NCBI GenBank assembly: GCA_964407825.1
Contig: CAYOXD010000005.1
Coordinates: 1 to 64,000 of the forward strand
Reading direction: 5' to 3'
Origin: CAYOXD01 sp964407825
Lineage (GTDB): Bacteria > Desulfobacterota > Desulfobacteria > Desulfobacterales > JAFDDL01
DNA length: 64,000 nt
Both the position numbers and the translations under genes were made by a program. This document shows positions 1 through 9,818 of this stretch, one piece after another (the stretch's first letter is position 1; each line of letters starts with the position of its first letter). The notes below the pieces were generated by a model. That model made no database searches, was not told where the DNA came from, and saw nothing but the letters and a program-made list of their open reading frames with translations.

Positions 1-18
1 GGGGAATAGAGATCCCTC

Positions 19-1137
19 TCAGTCCACCTCATACCGCTGGAAACGCCGCATGAAGTTGCGGTCGATATAATCCTTGATTTTAAACGCCAGGCGGCCTCCG
101 AAGTGGATCGGCCGTCTGTGGAAGATCCCGGTGCCGTCTCCCAGATTGAAGATGAGCAGGTAATCCGCCTGCGGCTCGAAGGGCCGCAGCGCCGTCCCCT
201 CCAGGGCCGCCCATAAATTGTGCAGCAGGATCGGATTCTGACGCACCGCATACACCCCGACCTTGTCCAGGGGTCTTTCCGCGAAATGGATACAGTCCCC
301 TCCCCCGAAGATTTCCGGATGCCGGGGATGCTGCAGATAGCGGTTGACCCAGAGCCCCCCCGACGGCCCGGTACGCAAACCGGACCGCGAAAAGACGGGA
401 TTCGGTTTCACCCCGGTGGCCAGAAATAGAATATCGAACTCCCGGCTGTTACCATCCTCTTCCACGACACAGCCGGTTTGGATCCTCAGGATCCGATGGT
501 TCTCGAGGACCTCGATGCCGCGCCTCCGGAGGGACTCTGCGGCCCTTTTCCGGACCTTCCCGGGATGCCGCGGCATGAGACCGCCCTGGGTAAGAATTTT
601 GATAGCCGCCGGCCTCATGCCGGGGGTGCGGGTCAACCGGTGAAGGTTTCCCGCGATTTCTACGGACGACGGACCGCCGCCGACGACCCCGATGGTGATG
701 CTTTTTCGCGACCCGATGGAAAGGATCCGCTCCCTGGCCGCCATCAGCCCTTCAATCGGCTTGACGGGAAAAATGTCCACCGGATTTCCATCCATGATAT
801 CCCGGTCCACATGGCTGCCAAGGTTGCAGGAAAGCACGTCATAGGGGACGGGATCGCCCGCATCGAGGTGAACGAGCCGTGCCTCGGCATCGATGGTGAC
901 GACTTCCCCGAGCCTGAAGGTCCCGCCGCTTTTCTCCACGAGACGCCTCGTGGCGAAGCGAATCTCCGCCGGTGAGTAGGTGCCCCCCAGCATCCCGGGC
1001 CCCATGCCGGAATAATAGTGATGCTCGGACGGCCCGATCACCGTGACCGAATGCCCCTTTTTCACGAAGCTCCCCAGGGTCGCAAGGGGCAGCATGTGTG
1101 CGTGCCCTCCGCCCGCCAGAACCAGTCGCTTTTTCAA
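19..1137 (-). CDS. NDH-2-like FAD/NAD(P)H oxidoreductase
   Basis: A 372-residue flavoprotein of the two-dinucleotide-fold pyridine nucleotide oxidoreductase family. The FAD-binding Rossmann turn GGGHAH lies at residues 9-14, the second NAD(P)H-binding fold VVGGGPSS near residue 152, the ATGVKPNP strand near residue 240, and the FAD-contacting GGGDC near residue 280. There is no CxxxxC redox disulfide, so it is closer to type II NADH dehydrogenase, sulfide:quinone reductase and the flavoprotein domain found fused to some SelD proteins than to thioredoxin or lipoamide reductases. It probably passes electrons from NAD(P)H to a quinone or other small acceptor at the membrane. A small membrane protein gene lies 13 bases upstream and is probably co-transcribed. 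The family is clear; the substrate is not. Confidence 0.8.
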   Translation of the reverse strand: MKKRLVLAGGGHAHMLPLATLGSFVKKGHSVTVIGPSEHHYYSGMGPGMLGGTYSPAEIRFATRRLVEKSGGTFRLGEVVTIDAEARLVHLDAGDPVPYDVLSCNLGSHVDRDIMDGNPVDIFPVKPIEGLMAARERILSIGSRKSITIGVVGGGPSSVEIAGNLHRLTRTPGMRPAAIKILTQGGLMPRHPGKVRKRAAESLRRRGIEVLENHRILRIQTGCVVEEDGNSREFDILFLATGVKPNPVFSRSGLRTGPSGGLWVNRYLQHPRHPEIFGGGDCIHFAERPLDKVGVYAVRQNPILLHNLWAALEGTALRPFEPQADYLLIFNLGDGTGIFHRRPIHFGGRLAFKIKDYIDRNFMRRFQRYEVD

Positions 1138-1150
1138 CTGTCCCCTCCCC

Positions 1151-1504
1151 CTACCGCCTTCGTTCCAGGCGTCTCCTGATGATTTGTGTCATCAGGTCGT
1201 GGGCCAGATCCTTTTCAGGCCCCTCTTCCATGGATTTCAGATATGTGGAAATGGATCGAATACACAGCAGCATTGCAGACTGGAGGGCGGCGCTGGTCAA
1301 CAGGAGTACCGCCAGGGTCTCAAAAAGCGGTACACTCCCGACAAGTCCGTACAGGAGCACGGCGGACGCCCAAACCCAGCTGAAACCTGTCCAGAAATGG
1401 ATGATCGCCTCAAAATTCCGGAGCCACCAGATGGAAAACCGAGTATGCCAGGATATCTCGCTGCACGAATGCGTGATCGGGTTGACATTTAAACATTTTT
1501 TCAT
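1151..1504 (-). CDS. Small two-helix membrane protein of unknown function
   Basis: A 117-residue protein I do not recognise. It has a Trp-rich N-terminal half, two likely membrane helices at about residues 36-57 and 60-85, and a charged, Arg-rich C-terminal tail (RRRLERRR). The start is supported by GGGGGGCGAG directly before the ATG. Only 13 bases separate it from the flavoprotein gene downstream, so the two are probably one operon, and it could anchor that enzyme to the membrane. That role is inference from position alone. Confidence 0.55.
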   Translation of the reverse strand: MKKCLNVNPITHSCSEISWHTRFSIWWLRNFEAIIHFWTGFSWVWASAVLLYGLVGSVPLFETLAVLLLTSAALQSAMLLCIRSISTYLKSMEEGPEKDLAHDLMTQIIRRRLERRR

Positions 1505-1823
1505 CTCGCCCCCCTTTCTTTCCCATTGGTTGGCAATTGGGAAATGCTGGCGGCTGCCCGGACCATGGCATAGAAGGGGTGTCGGATCGCTCCGCCGACC
1601 GGCATGCGGGATTGCGGAAGGTCTGCAATTCGGAGTGATCCACCAAAGCAGAAGGAATTCAAAAGGGGCGAGAACCGGCTCAACTGGGAAGCTGACGTCT
1701 CAGACCCCTTTCTCAGCCCCGGCCTGTTTATCAGCATCGCCACGCTTATAATTTAGCATAGCGGCAAAAGAATTTCCAGTGGTTAGCTGCGTTTCATGAA
1801 ATACCCTTGGGGTGAGTCGAACT
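1505..1823. other. Intergenic region between alaS and the small membrane protein
   Basis: About 320 bases downstream of alaS and upstream of the small membrane protein, both read leftwards. It should hold the alaS 3' end and the promoter of the flavoprotein operon. Short open frames cross it, but none has a recognisable protein or a good ribosome site. I see no strong hairpin followed by a T-run. Confidence 0.5.
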
Positions 1824-4463
1824 TCAGGCTGCCGCCACGATTTGAGGCACCCGTGCCAGGGCCTCATCGAGCTTTTCCGGTTTCGATCCGCCCGCCTGGG
1901 CCATATCGGGCCTTCCACCGCCGCCGCCGCCCACCACCCCGGCCACCTCCCGGATGATGTTGCCGGCATGAAGCTTTCCCTTGCCGGCCATGTCCCGGGT
2001 GACGACAGCCACCAGGAGCACCTTGGCTCCCGCCACACAGCCCAGGACCACCACGCCCGATTGGATCCGGTCCTTGAATTTGTCGGCCAGGTCCCGAAGG
2101 GCGGCCGGAGAGTCCACGGAGACCTTCTTGGCCACCACGCGAATCCCCCCCACGTCCTGAATATCGGCGGACACGTCGTCTGCGGCCTTGCCGGCGATGT
2201 GGGCCTTGAGCTGGGTCAGCTCCTTCTCCAGGGCCCTTTGCTGGCCCAGGAGCTTTTCCACCCTGGGGCCGATGCTCTCGGGTTTCTCCTTCAGAAGACG
2301 GCTCAGCCGGGCCAGGACCGCTTCCGATCCCTGCACGTGGCCCAGGGCCGCGGCCCCTGTCACGGCCTCCATCCGCCGGACCCCGGAGGCAACGGAGGTC
2401 TCCCCGAGGATCTTGAAAAGTCCGATATCGCCGGCGCGCCGGGTATGGGTCCCCCCGCACAGCTCCCTGCTGAAGTCGCCGAGGGAGATCACCCGGACCC
2501 GATCGCCGTATTTTTCCTCGAAAAGGGCGGTGGCACCGGAGGCCATGGCCTCCTCCACGCCCATCTCCACCGTGTCCACAGGGGCGTTTTCCCGAATACG
2601 CGCGTTCACCAGGGCCTCTATCCGGTCGAGGGTTTCCGGTTCGATCTGGGAAAAGTGGGTAAAGTCGAAACGGAGCCGGTCCGGAGCCACGAGGGATCCG
2701 GCCTGCTTGACATGACTGCCCAAAACCTCCCTGAGGACCGAGTGCAGGATGTGGGTGGCGGTGTGGTTGCGGGCCGTATCGGCGCGCGCCGCGGCATCCA
2801 CCGTGAGGGTGACCGTATCACCCGTCCGCAGGGTGCCCGACTCGACCACGGCCCTGTGGACGATGAGCCCCGTGGGATCCTTGACAGTGTCGGTGACCCG
2901 CAGGGCCGCGCTGTCCGATTGGATTTGTCCCGTATCGCCCACCTGCCCCCCGGCGGCGCCGTAGAAAGGTGTTTTGCGCGTGACAACCTCCAGGGTATCG
3001 CCCGCGGCCCCTTCGGCTACCGCCTGCCCCTCCCGGACCAGAAGAACCACTTCGGAGACGGCCTCCTGCTGATGGTACCCCAAAAATTCAGAAAGAAATC
3101 CTTCGGCCGTGAGCCGGCGAAGGGCCTCACCTGTCTCGGAGAAAGCCGCCACCGAGCGCGATTGGGCTTTCTGGGTCGCCATGGCCGCGTCGAAGCCTGC
3201 CTGGTCGATGGAAAAATCTTCTCCGTGCACCACGTCCCGGACGATATCCACCGGGAACCCATAGGTATCGTAGAGCTTGAAGATAAAGCTGCCCGGGATG
3301 CTCTTCTCTCCCTTGGCCTTGAGCTCCCCAAGGGTGTCGTTAAGCAGCCGCAGCCCGTTGTCCAGGGTCTCGGAAAAGCGAACCTCCTCGTTTCGAAGCA
3401 CGTTGCAGATGAAGGCGGCGGCCTCTTTGAGTTCCGGGTAAGCCGGGTGCATGATGTCAAAGACGACCCCGGCGGTCTCGTGCAGGAAGGGCCGGGTCAG
3501 GCCGATCTGCCGGCCGTAGCGGATGGCCCGGCGCAGGATGCGCCGCAGGACGTATCCCCTGCCTTCGTTGGAGGGCAATACCCCGTCGCCGATCAGGAAG
3601 GCTGCCGAACGGCTGTGGTCGGCAATGACTTTCATGGCCACGTCCGATGTCTCGGAGGCACCGTAGGCATGCCCGCAGAGGGCCTCGGTCTTCTGGATGA
3701 TGGGGAAGATCAGATCGGTCTCGTAGTTGGTGCGGGTATTTTGAGTGATGGCGGCGATGCGCTCCAGCCCCATGCCCGTATCGATGCTCGGCTTTGGAAG
3801 CGGACTCATCTTCCCCGCACCGTCCCGGTTGAACTGCATGAAGACGAGATTCCAGATTTCAAGGAAGCGGTCACACTCGCAGCCGACCTGGCAGTCCGGC
3901 CTGCCGCATCCGGCGCTCTCGCCGCGGTCGATGTGAATTTCCGAGCAGGGACCGCAGGGGCCCGTATCGCCCATGGACCAGAAATTATCCTTTTCCCCCA
4001 GCCGCAGGATCCGCTCCTCCGGAACCCCCATCCTGCGTTGCCAGATGTCCCAGGCATCGTCGTCGTCCAGGTATATGGACACCCACAGCTTCTCCTTGGG
4101 CAACCCGTAACCGTTCACCAGAAGGTCCCAGGCGAACTCGATGGCGGCCTCCTTGAAATAGTCGCCGAAGGAGAAGTTGCCAAGCATCTCGAAAAAGGTG
4201 TGATGCCGGGCCGTGTAGCCCACGTTTTCGAGGTCATTGTGCTTGCCGCCGGCCCGGACGCATTTCTGGGAGGTGGTGGCCCGGGTATAGTCCCGTTTCT
4301 CCTCACCGAGAAAAATGCGTTTGAACTGGACCATGCCGGCATTGGTGAACAGCAGGGTCGGATCGTCCGATGGAACCAACGAGGAGCTGCGGACCACCTG
4401 GTGCTGGTGCTTTGAGAAATAGTCCAAAAACTGTTTGCGTAGATCGTTTCCTGTCATAAACAT
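1824..4463 (-). CDS. alaS: Alanyl-tRNA synthetase
   Basis: This 879-residue enzyme charges tRNA-Ala in the cytoplasm, and its length is normal for bacterial AlaRS. All parts are visible: class II motif 1 (LLFTNAGMVQFK) near residue 45, motif 2 with CVRAGGKHNDLENVG near residue 70, motif 3 (GMGLERI) near residue 240, an editing domain with the HTATHIL zinc/His motif near residue 565 and CGGTH near residue 670, and the glycine-rich C-Ala domain (GGGGGGRPDMAQAGG) at the C-terminus. Editing of Ser- and Gly-tRNA-Ala should therefore be intact. It lies just downstream of recA on the same strand, a pairing common in proteobacteria, and may be co-transcribed with it. Confidence 0.98.
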   Translation of the reverse strand: MFMTGNDLRKQFLDYFSKHQHQVVRSSSLVPSDDPTLLFTNAGMVQFKRIFLGEEKRDYTRATTSQKCVRAGGKHNDLENVGYTARHHTFFEMLGNFSFGDYFKEAAIEFAWDLLVNGYGLPKEKLWVSIYLDDDDAWDIWQRRMGVPEERILRLGEKDNFWSMGDTGPCGPCSEIHIDRGESAGCGRPDCQVGCECDRFLEIWNLVFMQFNRDGAGKMSPLPKPSIDTGMGLERIAAITQNTRTNYETDLIFPIIQKTEALCGHAYGASETSDVAMKVIADHSRSAAFLIGDGVLPSNEGRGYVLRRILRRAIRYGRQIGLTRPFLHETAGVVFDIMHPAYPELKEAAAFICNVLRNEEVRFSETLDNGLRLLNDTLGELKAKGEKSIPGSFIFKLYDTYGFPVDIVRDVVHGEDFSIDQAGFDAAMATQKAQSRSVAAFSETGEALRRLTAEGFLSEFLGYHQQEAVSEVVLLVREGQAVAEGAAGDTLEVVTRKTPFYGAAGGQVGDTGQIQSDSAALRVTDTVKDPTGLIVHRAVVESGTLRTGDTVTLTVDAAARADTARNHTATHILHSVLREVLGSHVKQAGSLVAPDRLRFDFTHFSQIEPETLDRIEALVNARIRENAPVDTVEMGVEEAMASGATALFEEKYGDRVRVISLGDFSRELCGGTHTRRAGDIGLFKILGETSVASGVRRMEAVTGAAALGHVQGSEAVLARLSRLLKEKPESIGPRVEKLLGQQRALEKELTQLKAHIAGKAADDVSADIQDVGGIRVVAKKVSVDSPAALRDLADKFKDRIQSGVVVLGCVAGAKVLLVAVVTRDMAGKGKLHAGNIIREVAGVVGGGGGGRPDMAQAGGSKPEKLDEALARVPQIVAAA

Positions 4464-4526
4464 GCTCCTTGGGCAGCCCCAGCGGTCCCGGTATCCTCCT
4501 GCCCCATCGGCTTCCGATGTTGCCGT

Positions 4527-5561
4527 TTATTCGTCTTCCGCGGCTGGCGCGTCCTGGGCCGCCACCGGAATGCCCATGGCCGCCTTGACCTTCAGGGAGA
4601 TGGCATCGAACAGATCCGGGTTTTCCTTCAGGAATTTCTTGGCGTTTTCCCGGCCCTGGCCAATGCGCTCACCTTCGTAGGAATACCATGCACCGCTCTT
4701 TTCAACGATACTGGTCATGACCCCCATGTCGAGAAGATCCCCGGCCTGGGAGATCCCCTCCCCATACATGATGTCGAATTCGGCATCGCGGAAGGGAGGG
4801 GCCATTTTGTTCTTGACGACCCGAACCCGGGTCTTGCTGCCCACAATCTCCTGGCCCTCCTTGATGCTGCTGGTCCTGCGGATGTCAAGACGGACGGAGG
4901 CGTAAAACTTCAGGGCGTTCCCACCGGTGGTGGTCTCCGGATTGCCGAAAACCACACCTATCTTCATCCTGATCTGGTTGATGAAGATGAGGGTGGTCAT
5001 GGTCTTGCCGATGGAGCCGGCCAATTTCCTAAGGGCCTGGGACATGAGACGTGCCTGGAGGCCCATGTGGGAATCGCCCATCTCCCCCTCGATTTCGGCC
5101 CGGGGCACAAGAGCCGCCACCGAGTCGATAACGATGATATCGATGGCGCCGCTGCGCACCAGCATATCGGCGATCTCCAGGGCCTGCTCTCCGGTGTCCG
5201 GCTGGGATACCAGCAGCTCGTCGCAATTGACCCCGAGTTTCCTGGCATAGGCCGTGTCCAGAGCGTGCTCCGCATCGATGAAGGCCGCTATGCCCCCCTT
5301 GCGTTGGGACTCGGCCACCGCGTGGAGTGCCAGGGTCGTCTTCCCCGAAGACTCGGGGCCGAACACCTCTATCACCCGTCCCCTTGGAAGGCCTCCGATT
5401 CCCAGGGCCCGATCCAGGGCCAGAGAACCGGTGGAAATCACCGGCACCTCTATCACCGCGCGGCTTCCCAGCTTCATGATCGCCCCCTTGCCAAACTGCC
5501 GTTCGATCTGCCCGATGGCGGTCTCCACCGCCCGATCCTTTTCAGCCGTCGCGCTGGCCAT
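4527..5561 (-). CDS. recA: Recombinase RecA
   Basis: A 344-residue DNA strand-exchange ATPase that also triggers SOS by stimulating LexA self-cleavage. The Walker A motif GPESSGKTT lies near residue 66, the ATPase Glu region and Walker B ([12 protein letters not shown]) near residue 140, and the C-terminus is short and acidic. The open frame continues 21 codons further upstream into thpR, but I place the start at ATG 5559-5561: it is preceded by GGAGGGAAGAGCC and gives the standard N-terminus (about 20 residues, then [15 protein letters not shown]). It sits 41 bases downstream of thpR and 63 bases upstream of alaS. I did not see a clear LexA box in the short upstream gap. Confidence 0.98.
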   Translation of the reverse strand: MASATAEKDRAVETAIGQIERQFGKGAIMKLGSRAVIEVPVISTGSLALDRALGIGGLPRGRVIEVFGPESSGKTTLALHAVAESQRKGGIAAFIDAEHALDTAYARKLGVNCDELLVSQPDTGEQALEIADMLVRSGAIDIIVIDSVAALVPRAEIEGEMGDSHMGLQARLMSQALRKLAGSIGKTMTTLIFINQIRMKIGVVFGNPETTTGGNALKFYASVRLDIRRTSSIKEGQEIVGSKTRVRVVKNKMAPPFRDAEFDIMYGEGISQAGDLLDMGVMTSIVEKSGAWYSYEGERIGQGRENAKKFLKENPDLFDAISLKVKAAMGIPVAAQDAPAAEDE

Positions 5562-5602
5562 GGCTCTTCCCTCCACACGTTGAATGTATTTTAATTTCGC
5601 TC

Positions 5603-6172
5603 TTAACCCAACGCCGCATCGCAAAGCTGCGTATAAACCGCGCCAGCAGGCTTCAGCTCACTCCTGAAAACGCAGATCCGCTCCACGGTAAACGCCCCGG
5701 ATCCCATCCCTTCGGCCTTCGAAAGGATCTCCGGCGGAAGGGAGAGGCGTATGGGCACCTTGATTCTTGCCAGGGTCAGATGGGCCCTGAAGGGCCGCTG
5801 CTCGGCCGGAAAGCCGATGCGGACGAGTTCCGATTCAACTGCCACCTGAAGTGCCGACAACAGGTCGAGCTGCCCCTTCACCCCCATCCAGAGAACCCGG
5901 GGCTTTCGCATTCCCGGAAAAACGCCGATACCACGGACGTCCAGGGTAAAGGGCGCCGCTGACCCGGCGGCTGCCGCCAACGCCTGTTCGATCTCTGGCA
6001 CCCGCGCCGGATCCACATCGCCCAGAAACTTGAGGGTCAGATGCATGCCGTCGGGCCGGACCCACTTGAGACGTCCCCCCTGCCCCTTCAGCAGACCCTG
6101 CAGGGCACCTGCGGCCTCCCGAACACGCCGGGGCAATGGAACCGCAATGAAAGTCCGCCACATATCCGGCAT
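5603..6172 (-). CDS. thpR: RNA 2',3'-cyclic phosphodiesterase
   Basis: A 189-residue protein of the 2H phosphoesterase (LigT/ThpR) family, which opens 2',3'-cyclic phosphates on RNA ends. Both catalytic HxTx motifs are present: HLTLKF near residue 44 and HLTLAR near residue 130, the expected spacing. The start is the ATG at 6172 with GAGAGG upstream; a second ATG three codons later is also possible. It ends 41 bases before recA, and thpR-recA adjacency is seen in many bacteria. The DUF39 gene ends 7 bases upstream on the same strand. Confidence 0.9.
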   Translation of the reverse strand: MPDMWRTFIAVPLPRRVREAAGALQGLLKGQGGRLKWVRPDGMHLTLKFLGDVDPARVPEIEQALAAAAGSAAPFTLDVRGIGVFPGMRKPRVLWMGVKGQLDLLSALQVAVESELVRIGFPAEQRPFRAHLTLARIKVPIRLSLPPEILSKAEGMGSGAFTVERICVFRSELKPAGAVYTQLCDAALG

Positions 6173-6179
6173 GAGCCTC

Positions 6180-7346
6180 TCACGCAGGAAGGGTCATCTG
6201 GGCCTCGCCCAGCAAAAAGGTCCCGTCCGCAATCCAATTCTTCAAGGTTTCCGCGATCTGCCGGGCCCGACTCATGCTGCTCAGCGGTGCCGTTGGAATG
6301 GTCTTTCCCTGGAACTCCATGCTCCCGCTACGAAGTTCGGCGTAACTGACCTGCCCCAGGCTCTTTGAGATACCATTGGGGTAATCGCTGCCGTAATCGA
6401 TGACCTGTGTATAGATATCTTCATCGGAAACCGCCGTGAAGGCGGCCATCTCCTCGTTCAGGATCGGGATGGGGATCCCCAACCCCACGGCAAGGGAGCA
6501 GCCATAGCCCTGAAAGCTGACGCCCACGAGCCATTCGGGTTTCATCTGCTTGAGGTCCCCCATAACCCAGAGGGTACCGGCAGGCGAGAGGGGAACCCCC
6601 CCGTCGGTGCGCGGCACCGCGGACCGGTGTTGGGTGCCATGCCAGGTGACATAGCCCACCCCGCCGCCGAGAAAGATCCGCGTACCGAGGCCAATGGTCC
6701 GGAAATACGGATCGTTGAGCAACGGGCTCAGCTGCCCCGCCGAGCAGTAGTTGGCGTTGCCGGCCCGGGGCTTCAAGGTACCCATGTAAGTATAGATCGT
6801 CTTGTTGGTCATGTTGACCGCGCAGTTGTAATTCTGGTACCCGTTGCGCGGGCTGCAGAGGGTCACCTGGGGAAGGCTCTCCAGGGTTACCGTCTTTTCC
6901 AGGCTCTTGCCGGGATAGCAGCAGGTACCGTAGCCCGTGGCCCGAAGGAACACCTTCTTCCCGGAAAGCAGATCGTTCAGGACATGCCCCCCGCCATAGA
7001 GAAATTCGCCCGGAAAAACCTTGTTCAGGGGATCGTCCTCGCAGGGCTCCGTGGCGCCGAGATAGCAGTCCACGGCAGCCAGGCCCGCGTAAGCCGGAAC
7101 ATTGTTCAGCCACACCTTTGAGGCCTTGATGGTGGGAACGGCGTGTCCGAAATTGATAAAGGCACCGGAGGAACACATGGGTGCAAAGGTTCCGGTGGTG
7201 ACCACATCCACCTGACGGGCAGCCTCCTCGGGACCGGCCTCCCGAACGATGCCGATCATCTCCTCGGCCGTTACCACCACCACGTCCCCGGATTTAATCC
7301 GTTCGTTTATGTCCTGATATGTTTTTTTAATTTTATACTGAGCCAT
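6180..7346 (-). CDS. DUF39 homocysteine biosynthesis protein (aspartate-semialdehyde sulfurtransferase family)
   Basis: This 388-residue protein matches the DUF39 family. In methanogens and some sulfate reducers, DUF39 proteins are genetically tied to making homocysteine from aspartate semialdehyde with sulfide as the sulfur source. Family traits seen here are the N-terminal KTYQDINERIKSGDVVVVTA segment, conserved cysteines (GATEPCEDD, GYGTCCYPG, TLCSPRNG) and the GGGVGY/GTQH region. It lacks the C-terminal CBS pair of longer members, and the ferredoxin-like partner (NIL plus 4Fe-4S) is not next to it. GGAGATAAGGGT precedes the ATG. The family assignment is firm; the reaction in this organism is inferred from characterised relatives. 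Confidence 0.85.
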   Translation of the reverse strand: MAQYKIKKTYQDINERIKSGDVVVVTAEEMIGIVREAGPEEAARQVDVVTTGTFAPMCSSGAFINFGHAVPTIKASKVWLNNVPAYAGLAAVDCYLGATEPCEDDPLNKVFPGEFLYGGGHVLNDLLSGKKVFLRATGYGTCCYPGKSLEKTVTLESLPQVTLCSPRNGYQNYNCAVNMTNKTIYTYMGTLKPRAGNANYCSAGQLSPLLNDPYFRTIGLGTRIFLGGGVGYVTWHGTQHRSAVPRTDGGVPLSPAGTLWVMGDLKQMKPEWLVGVSFQGYGCSLAVGLGIPIPILNEEMAAFTAVSDEDIYTQVIDYGSDYPNGISKSLGQVSYAELRSGSMEFQGKTIPTAPLSSMSRARQIAETLKNWIADGTFLLGEAQMTLPA

Positions 7347-7370
7347 ACCCTTATCTCCGTACTGATGTGC

Positions 7371-8756
7371 TCAATTCGCCCTTGGGAACCGCTCGGCCGC
7401 TCGATCGAGCTTACCGCTGATGTTGCTCCGGATCCAGTGGGGATCCCACCATTCAAGGGGATTCACAAAGATGTCATGAAGGAGCATACCGAAATGAAGG
7501 TGATCTCCCCCCGCCATTCCCGTAAACCCCGTAATGCCGATGAACTGTCCCTTGGTCACATGGTCGCCCACATGGACCCCGATCTGGCTCAAGTGGGAGT
7601 ACATGGTGAACAGTCCGATCCCGTGGTCGATCAGGATCGTGTTTCCATAGATGCCCAGGTCCCCGGCAAAGGCGATTTTGCCGCTGTTGGCGGCCGGAAC
7701 ATCCGCGTGGGCCACAGAGGCCAGATCCATCCCCATGTGATGCTCCTGGTCCACCTTCTTTCCATGGTAGTAGTAGGTTCTGAAATCCGCGAAGTGGGCC
7801 CGGGTGGCGGAGTGGGGAAACCGTTCAAAGACGCCGTTCCAGAGAATATGGCTCTCCGAGTTCCTGCAGCTGCGCTTGGCGCGCTCGTTGTTTTCCTTGC
7901 GCAGTTTTTGGTTGACATACAGAAACTTGTCCAGCAGGGAAGCGCCGGCAAGATCCCCCCCTCTGGCCAGCACGGGCATCTTCCAATTCAAAAATTTGTC
8001 GGAAATGTTGATGTTGTCCGTTCTGAACCGTTCCTCCTTGATGTAATGGGGAAAGCCCGCCACGCCCACATTGCCTGCCGCATCCACGGCACGAATCAGG
8101 AGTTGCGTATCCCTGCCCTGATGATAGTCCAGGGCAAAAAGAGCAACATATATTTGTTTATCTTTAAAATAGCCGCTGTAACCCGGAAAAAAATTATCCC
8201 CCACCACAACCCCCTGCTCGGGGCAGGCCTCGGACAGCCGGTAAATCACCAGTCCACTTCCCCCCTGACGGAGGTTGTGAACCCTTGAAATCACCTCGAT
8301 GCTCGGCGGCTGGGTGTCGATGAGCACCTCTTTTTTCACATCCCGCTGATTGCCGTGCCACCACCCACGCCAGGAATAATCCCAAACCGAAAGGCGAAGA
8401 ACCGCTTTCCCATCCGAAATATGCAGTTTTTTAGGATCGACCGGCACACGCAACTGATCGAATGAAACGGCGCCCCGCTGCAAAAAACCCAACGCAGGAT
8501 AATCCTTCTTCAGCAGCACCGTGTCCTTGCCGTTCTTCTGAAGATCGATCCACACCCGTCTCAATCCGCTTTTCTGATCCCAGACCTTCAACGAAAGCTC
8601 GGCCTTGGCACCAATGGCATCCGGCATGGAATCAAAACGGATTCCCGGCGCTTCCCTCTCAAACTTCAGGGCAAGATACCAGCCGCCGGCAATGGCGAGG
8701 AGAACCAGGGGCAACAGGAAAAACAGGGGTCTTACTTTTTTATCTTTTTGTTTCAA
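7371..8756 (-). CDS. Membrane-anchored M23 family metallopeptidase
   Basis: A 461-residue LytM-type zinc endopeptidase, probably acting on peptidoglycan cross-links in the periplasm. One N-terminal membrane helix (about residues 10-28, after a KQKDKKVR start) anchors it. A long beta-rich region of roughly 300 residues follows, and the catalytic domain is C-terminal, with HMGMD near residue 340, the YSHLS strand, and HLHFG near residue 420. The zinc ligands His and Asp of the first motif and the HxH of the second are all present, so it should be active rather than a degenerate EnvC/NlpD-like regulator. It is divergent from kdsA across about 230 bases. Confidence 0.88.
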   Translation of the reverse strand: MKQKDKKVRPLFFLLPLVLLAIAGGWYLALKFEREAPGIRFDSMPDAIGAKAELSLKVWDQKSGLRRVWIDLQKNGKDTVLLKKDYPALGFLQRGAVSFDQLRVPVDPKKLHISDGKAVLRLSVWDYSWRGWWHGNQRDVKKEVLIDTQPPSIEVISRVHNLRQGGSGLVIYRLSEACPEQGVVVGDNFFPGYSGYFKDKQIYVALFALDYHQGRDTQLLIRAVDAAGNVGVAGFPHYIKEERFRTDNINISDKFLNWKMPVLARGGDLAGASLLDKFLYVNQKLRKENNERAKRSCRNSESHILWNGVFERFPHSATRAHFADFRTYYYHGKKVDQEHHMGMDLASVAHADVPAANSGKIAFAGDLGIYGNTILIDHGIGLFTMYSHLSQIGVHVGDHVTKGQFIGITGFTGMAGGDHLHFGMLLHDIFVNPLEWWDPHWIRSNISGKLDRAAERFPRAN

Positions 8757-8984
8757 TATGTTAAACGCCTCCTCTTCCTCTTTTCGTGGTCGCTAACCCT
8801 ATCAGCTTCGGGGTTGGGAATCAAGGGTAAGTTTGTTGTCTGCATTCCTTGACTTTTCCGCCCCGCAAAGCTAAAGCTGTGCCAACATTAGGCAGGTCCC
8901 CCCGTTTTTTCGAGAGCCCCTGCCCTGTTGTTCCCTGTCCACGCAAGGCAGGGAAACTTCTAACCCTTTTTCCAAGATCGCTGG

Positions 8985-9818
8985 ATGTACGCCATGGTCA
9001 CCATAGACGGCAACCCCATTGGTCGCGGTGCTCCGCTGGCCCTCATCGCAGGCCCCTGCGTCATCGAGAGCCCCGAGATCACCCGTTTCATCGCCAGGTC
9101 TCTGAAGGAGATGACCGACAAGCTGGGAATGCCCTTAATCTTCAAAGCTTCTTACGACAAGGCCAACCGAACCGCCATCACCTCCTTTCGGGGCCCGGGC
9201 ATCGATGAAGGGTTGGACATCCTGGGCGCCATCAGAGAGGAACTGCACATCCCCGTCCTTTCGGATGTCCATCTGGCGGGGGACGTCCAAAAGGCGGCAA
9301 ACGTCCTGGACGTGCTTCAGATACCGGCCTTCCTTTGCCGCCAAACGGACCTGATTCTGGCAGCGGCGGCGGCCGGGAAGCCCGTGAACATCAAAAAGGG
9401 TCAGTTCCTGGCACCATGGGATATCGGCCACATCCTCGACAAGGCAGCTTCCACGGGCAACAGCCAGCTCCTGATCACCGAGCGGGGAAGCATGTTCGGG
9501 TACAACAACCTGGTGGTGGATTTTCGCGGCATTCCCATCATGCAGGCCACCGGATATCCGGTTGTCTTCGATGCCACCCACAGTGTGCAGCTTCCCGGCG
9601 GCAGCGGCACCAGCTCCGGCGGCCAGCGACAGTTCGCCCCCGTTCTGGCCTGCGCCGCGGTAGCTGCGGGGGCAGACGCCGTGTTCATGGAGGTGCATCC
9701 GGACCCGGACCACGCCCTCTGTGACGGCCCGAACTCCCTGCGACTCGATGATCTGTTCGATCTTCTGGACCGGCTGAAAGCCATTCGATCGGCATGCGGC
9801 CGGGGAGCCGCTCCATGA
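8985..9818 (+). CDS. kdsA: 3-deoxy-8-phosphooctulonate (Kdo-8-P) synthase
   Basis: This 277-residue cytoplasmic aldolase condenses arabinose 5-phosphate and phosphoenolpyruvate, the first committed step to the Kdo sugar of LPS. The family signature GPCVIES is near residue 23, followed by KASYDKANR and FRGPG, and the VFDATHSVQLPGG region lies near residue 200. Its length is normal. Two ATG codons lie three codons apart at the start with only a weak ribosome site, so the exact start is uncertain. It opens a tight plus-strand gene run and overlaps kdsC by four bases. Confidence 0.96.
   Translation: MYAMVTIDGNPIGRGAPLALIAGPCVIESPEITRFIARSLKEMTDKLGMPLIFKASYDKANRTAITSFRGPGIDEGLDILGAIREELHIPVLSDVHLAGDVQKAANVLDVLQIPAFLCRQTDLILAAAAAGKPVNIKKGQFLAPWDIGHILDKAASTGNSQLLITERGSMFGYNNLVVDFRGIPIMQATGYPVVFDATHSVQLPGGSGTSSGGQRQFAPVLACAAVAAGADAVFMEVHPDPDHALCDGPNSLRLDDLFDLLDRLKAIRSACGRGAAP

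Noticed and set aside
1812..4415. 867-codon plus-strand open frame opposite alaS
   Set aside because: It is antisense to a clearly real alanyl-tRNA synthetase and its protein is a low-complexity Gly/His/Pro/Leu mix, typical of the shadow of a GC-rich gene.
5562..5624. 21-codon upstream extension of recA
   Set aside because: It runs into thpR and gives an abnormal N-terminus; ATG 5561 has a good ribosome site.
8849..8877. Sigma-70 promoter TTGACT-N17-TAAAGC before kdsA
   Set aside because: The -10 element matches the consensus poorly and several other placements are equally good.
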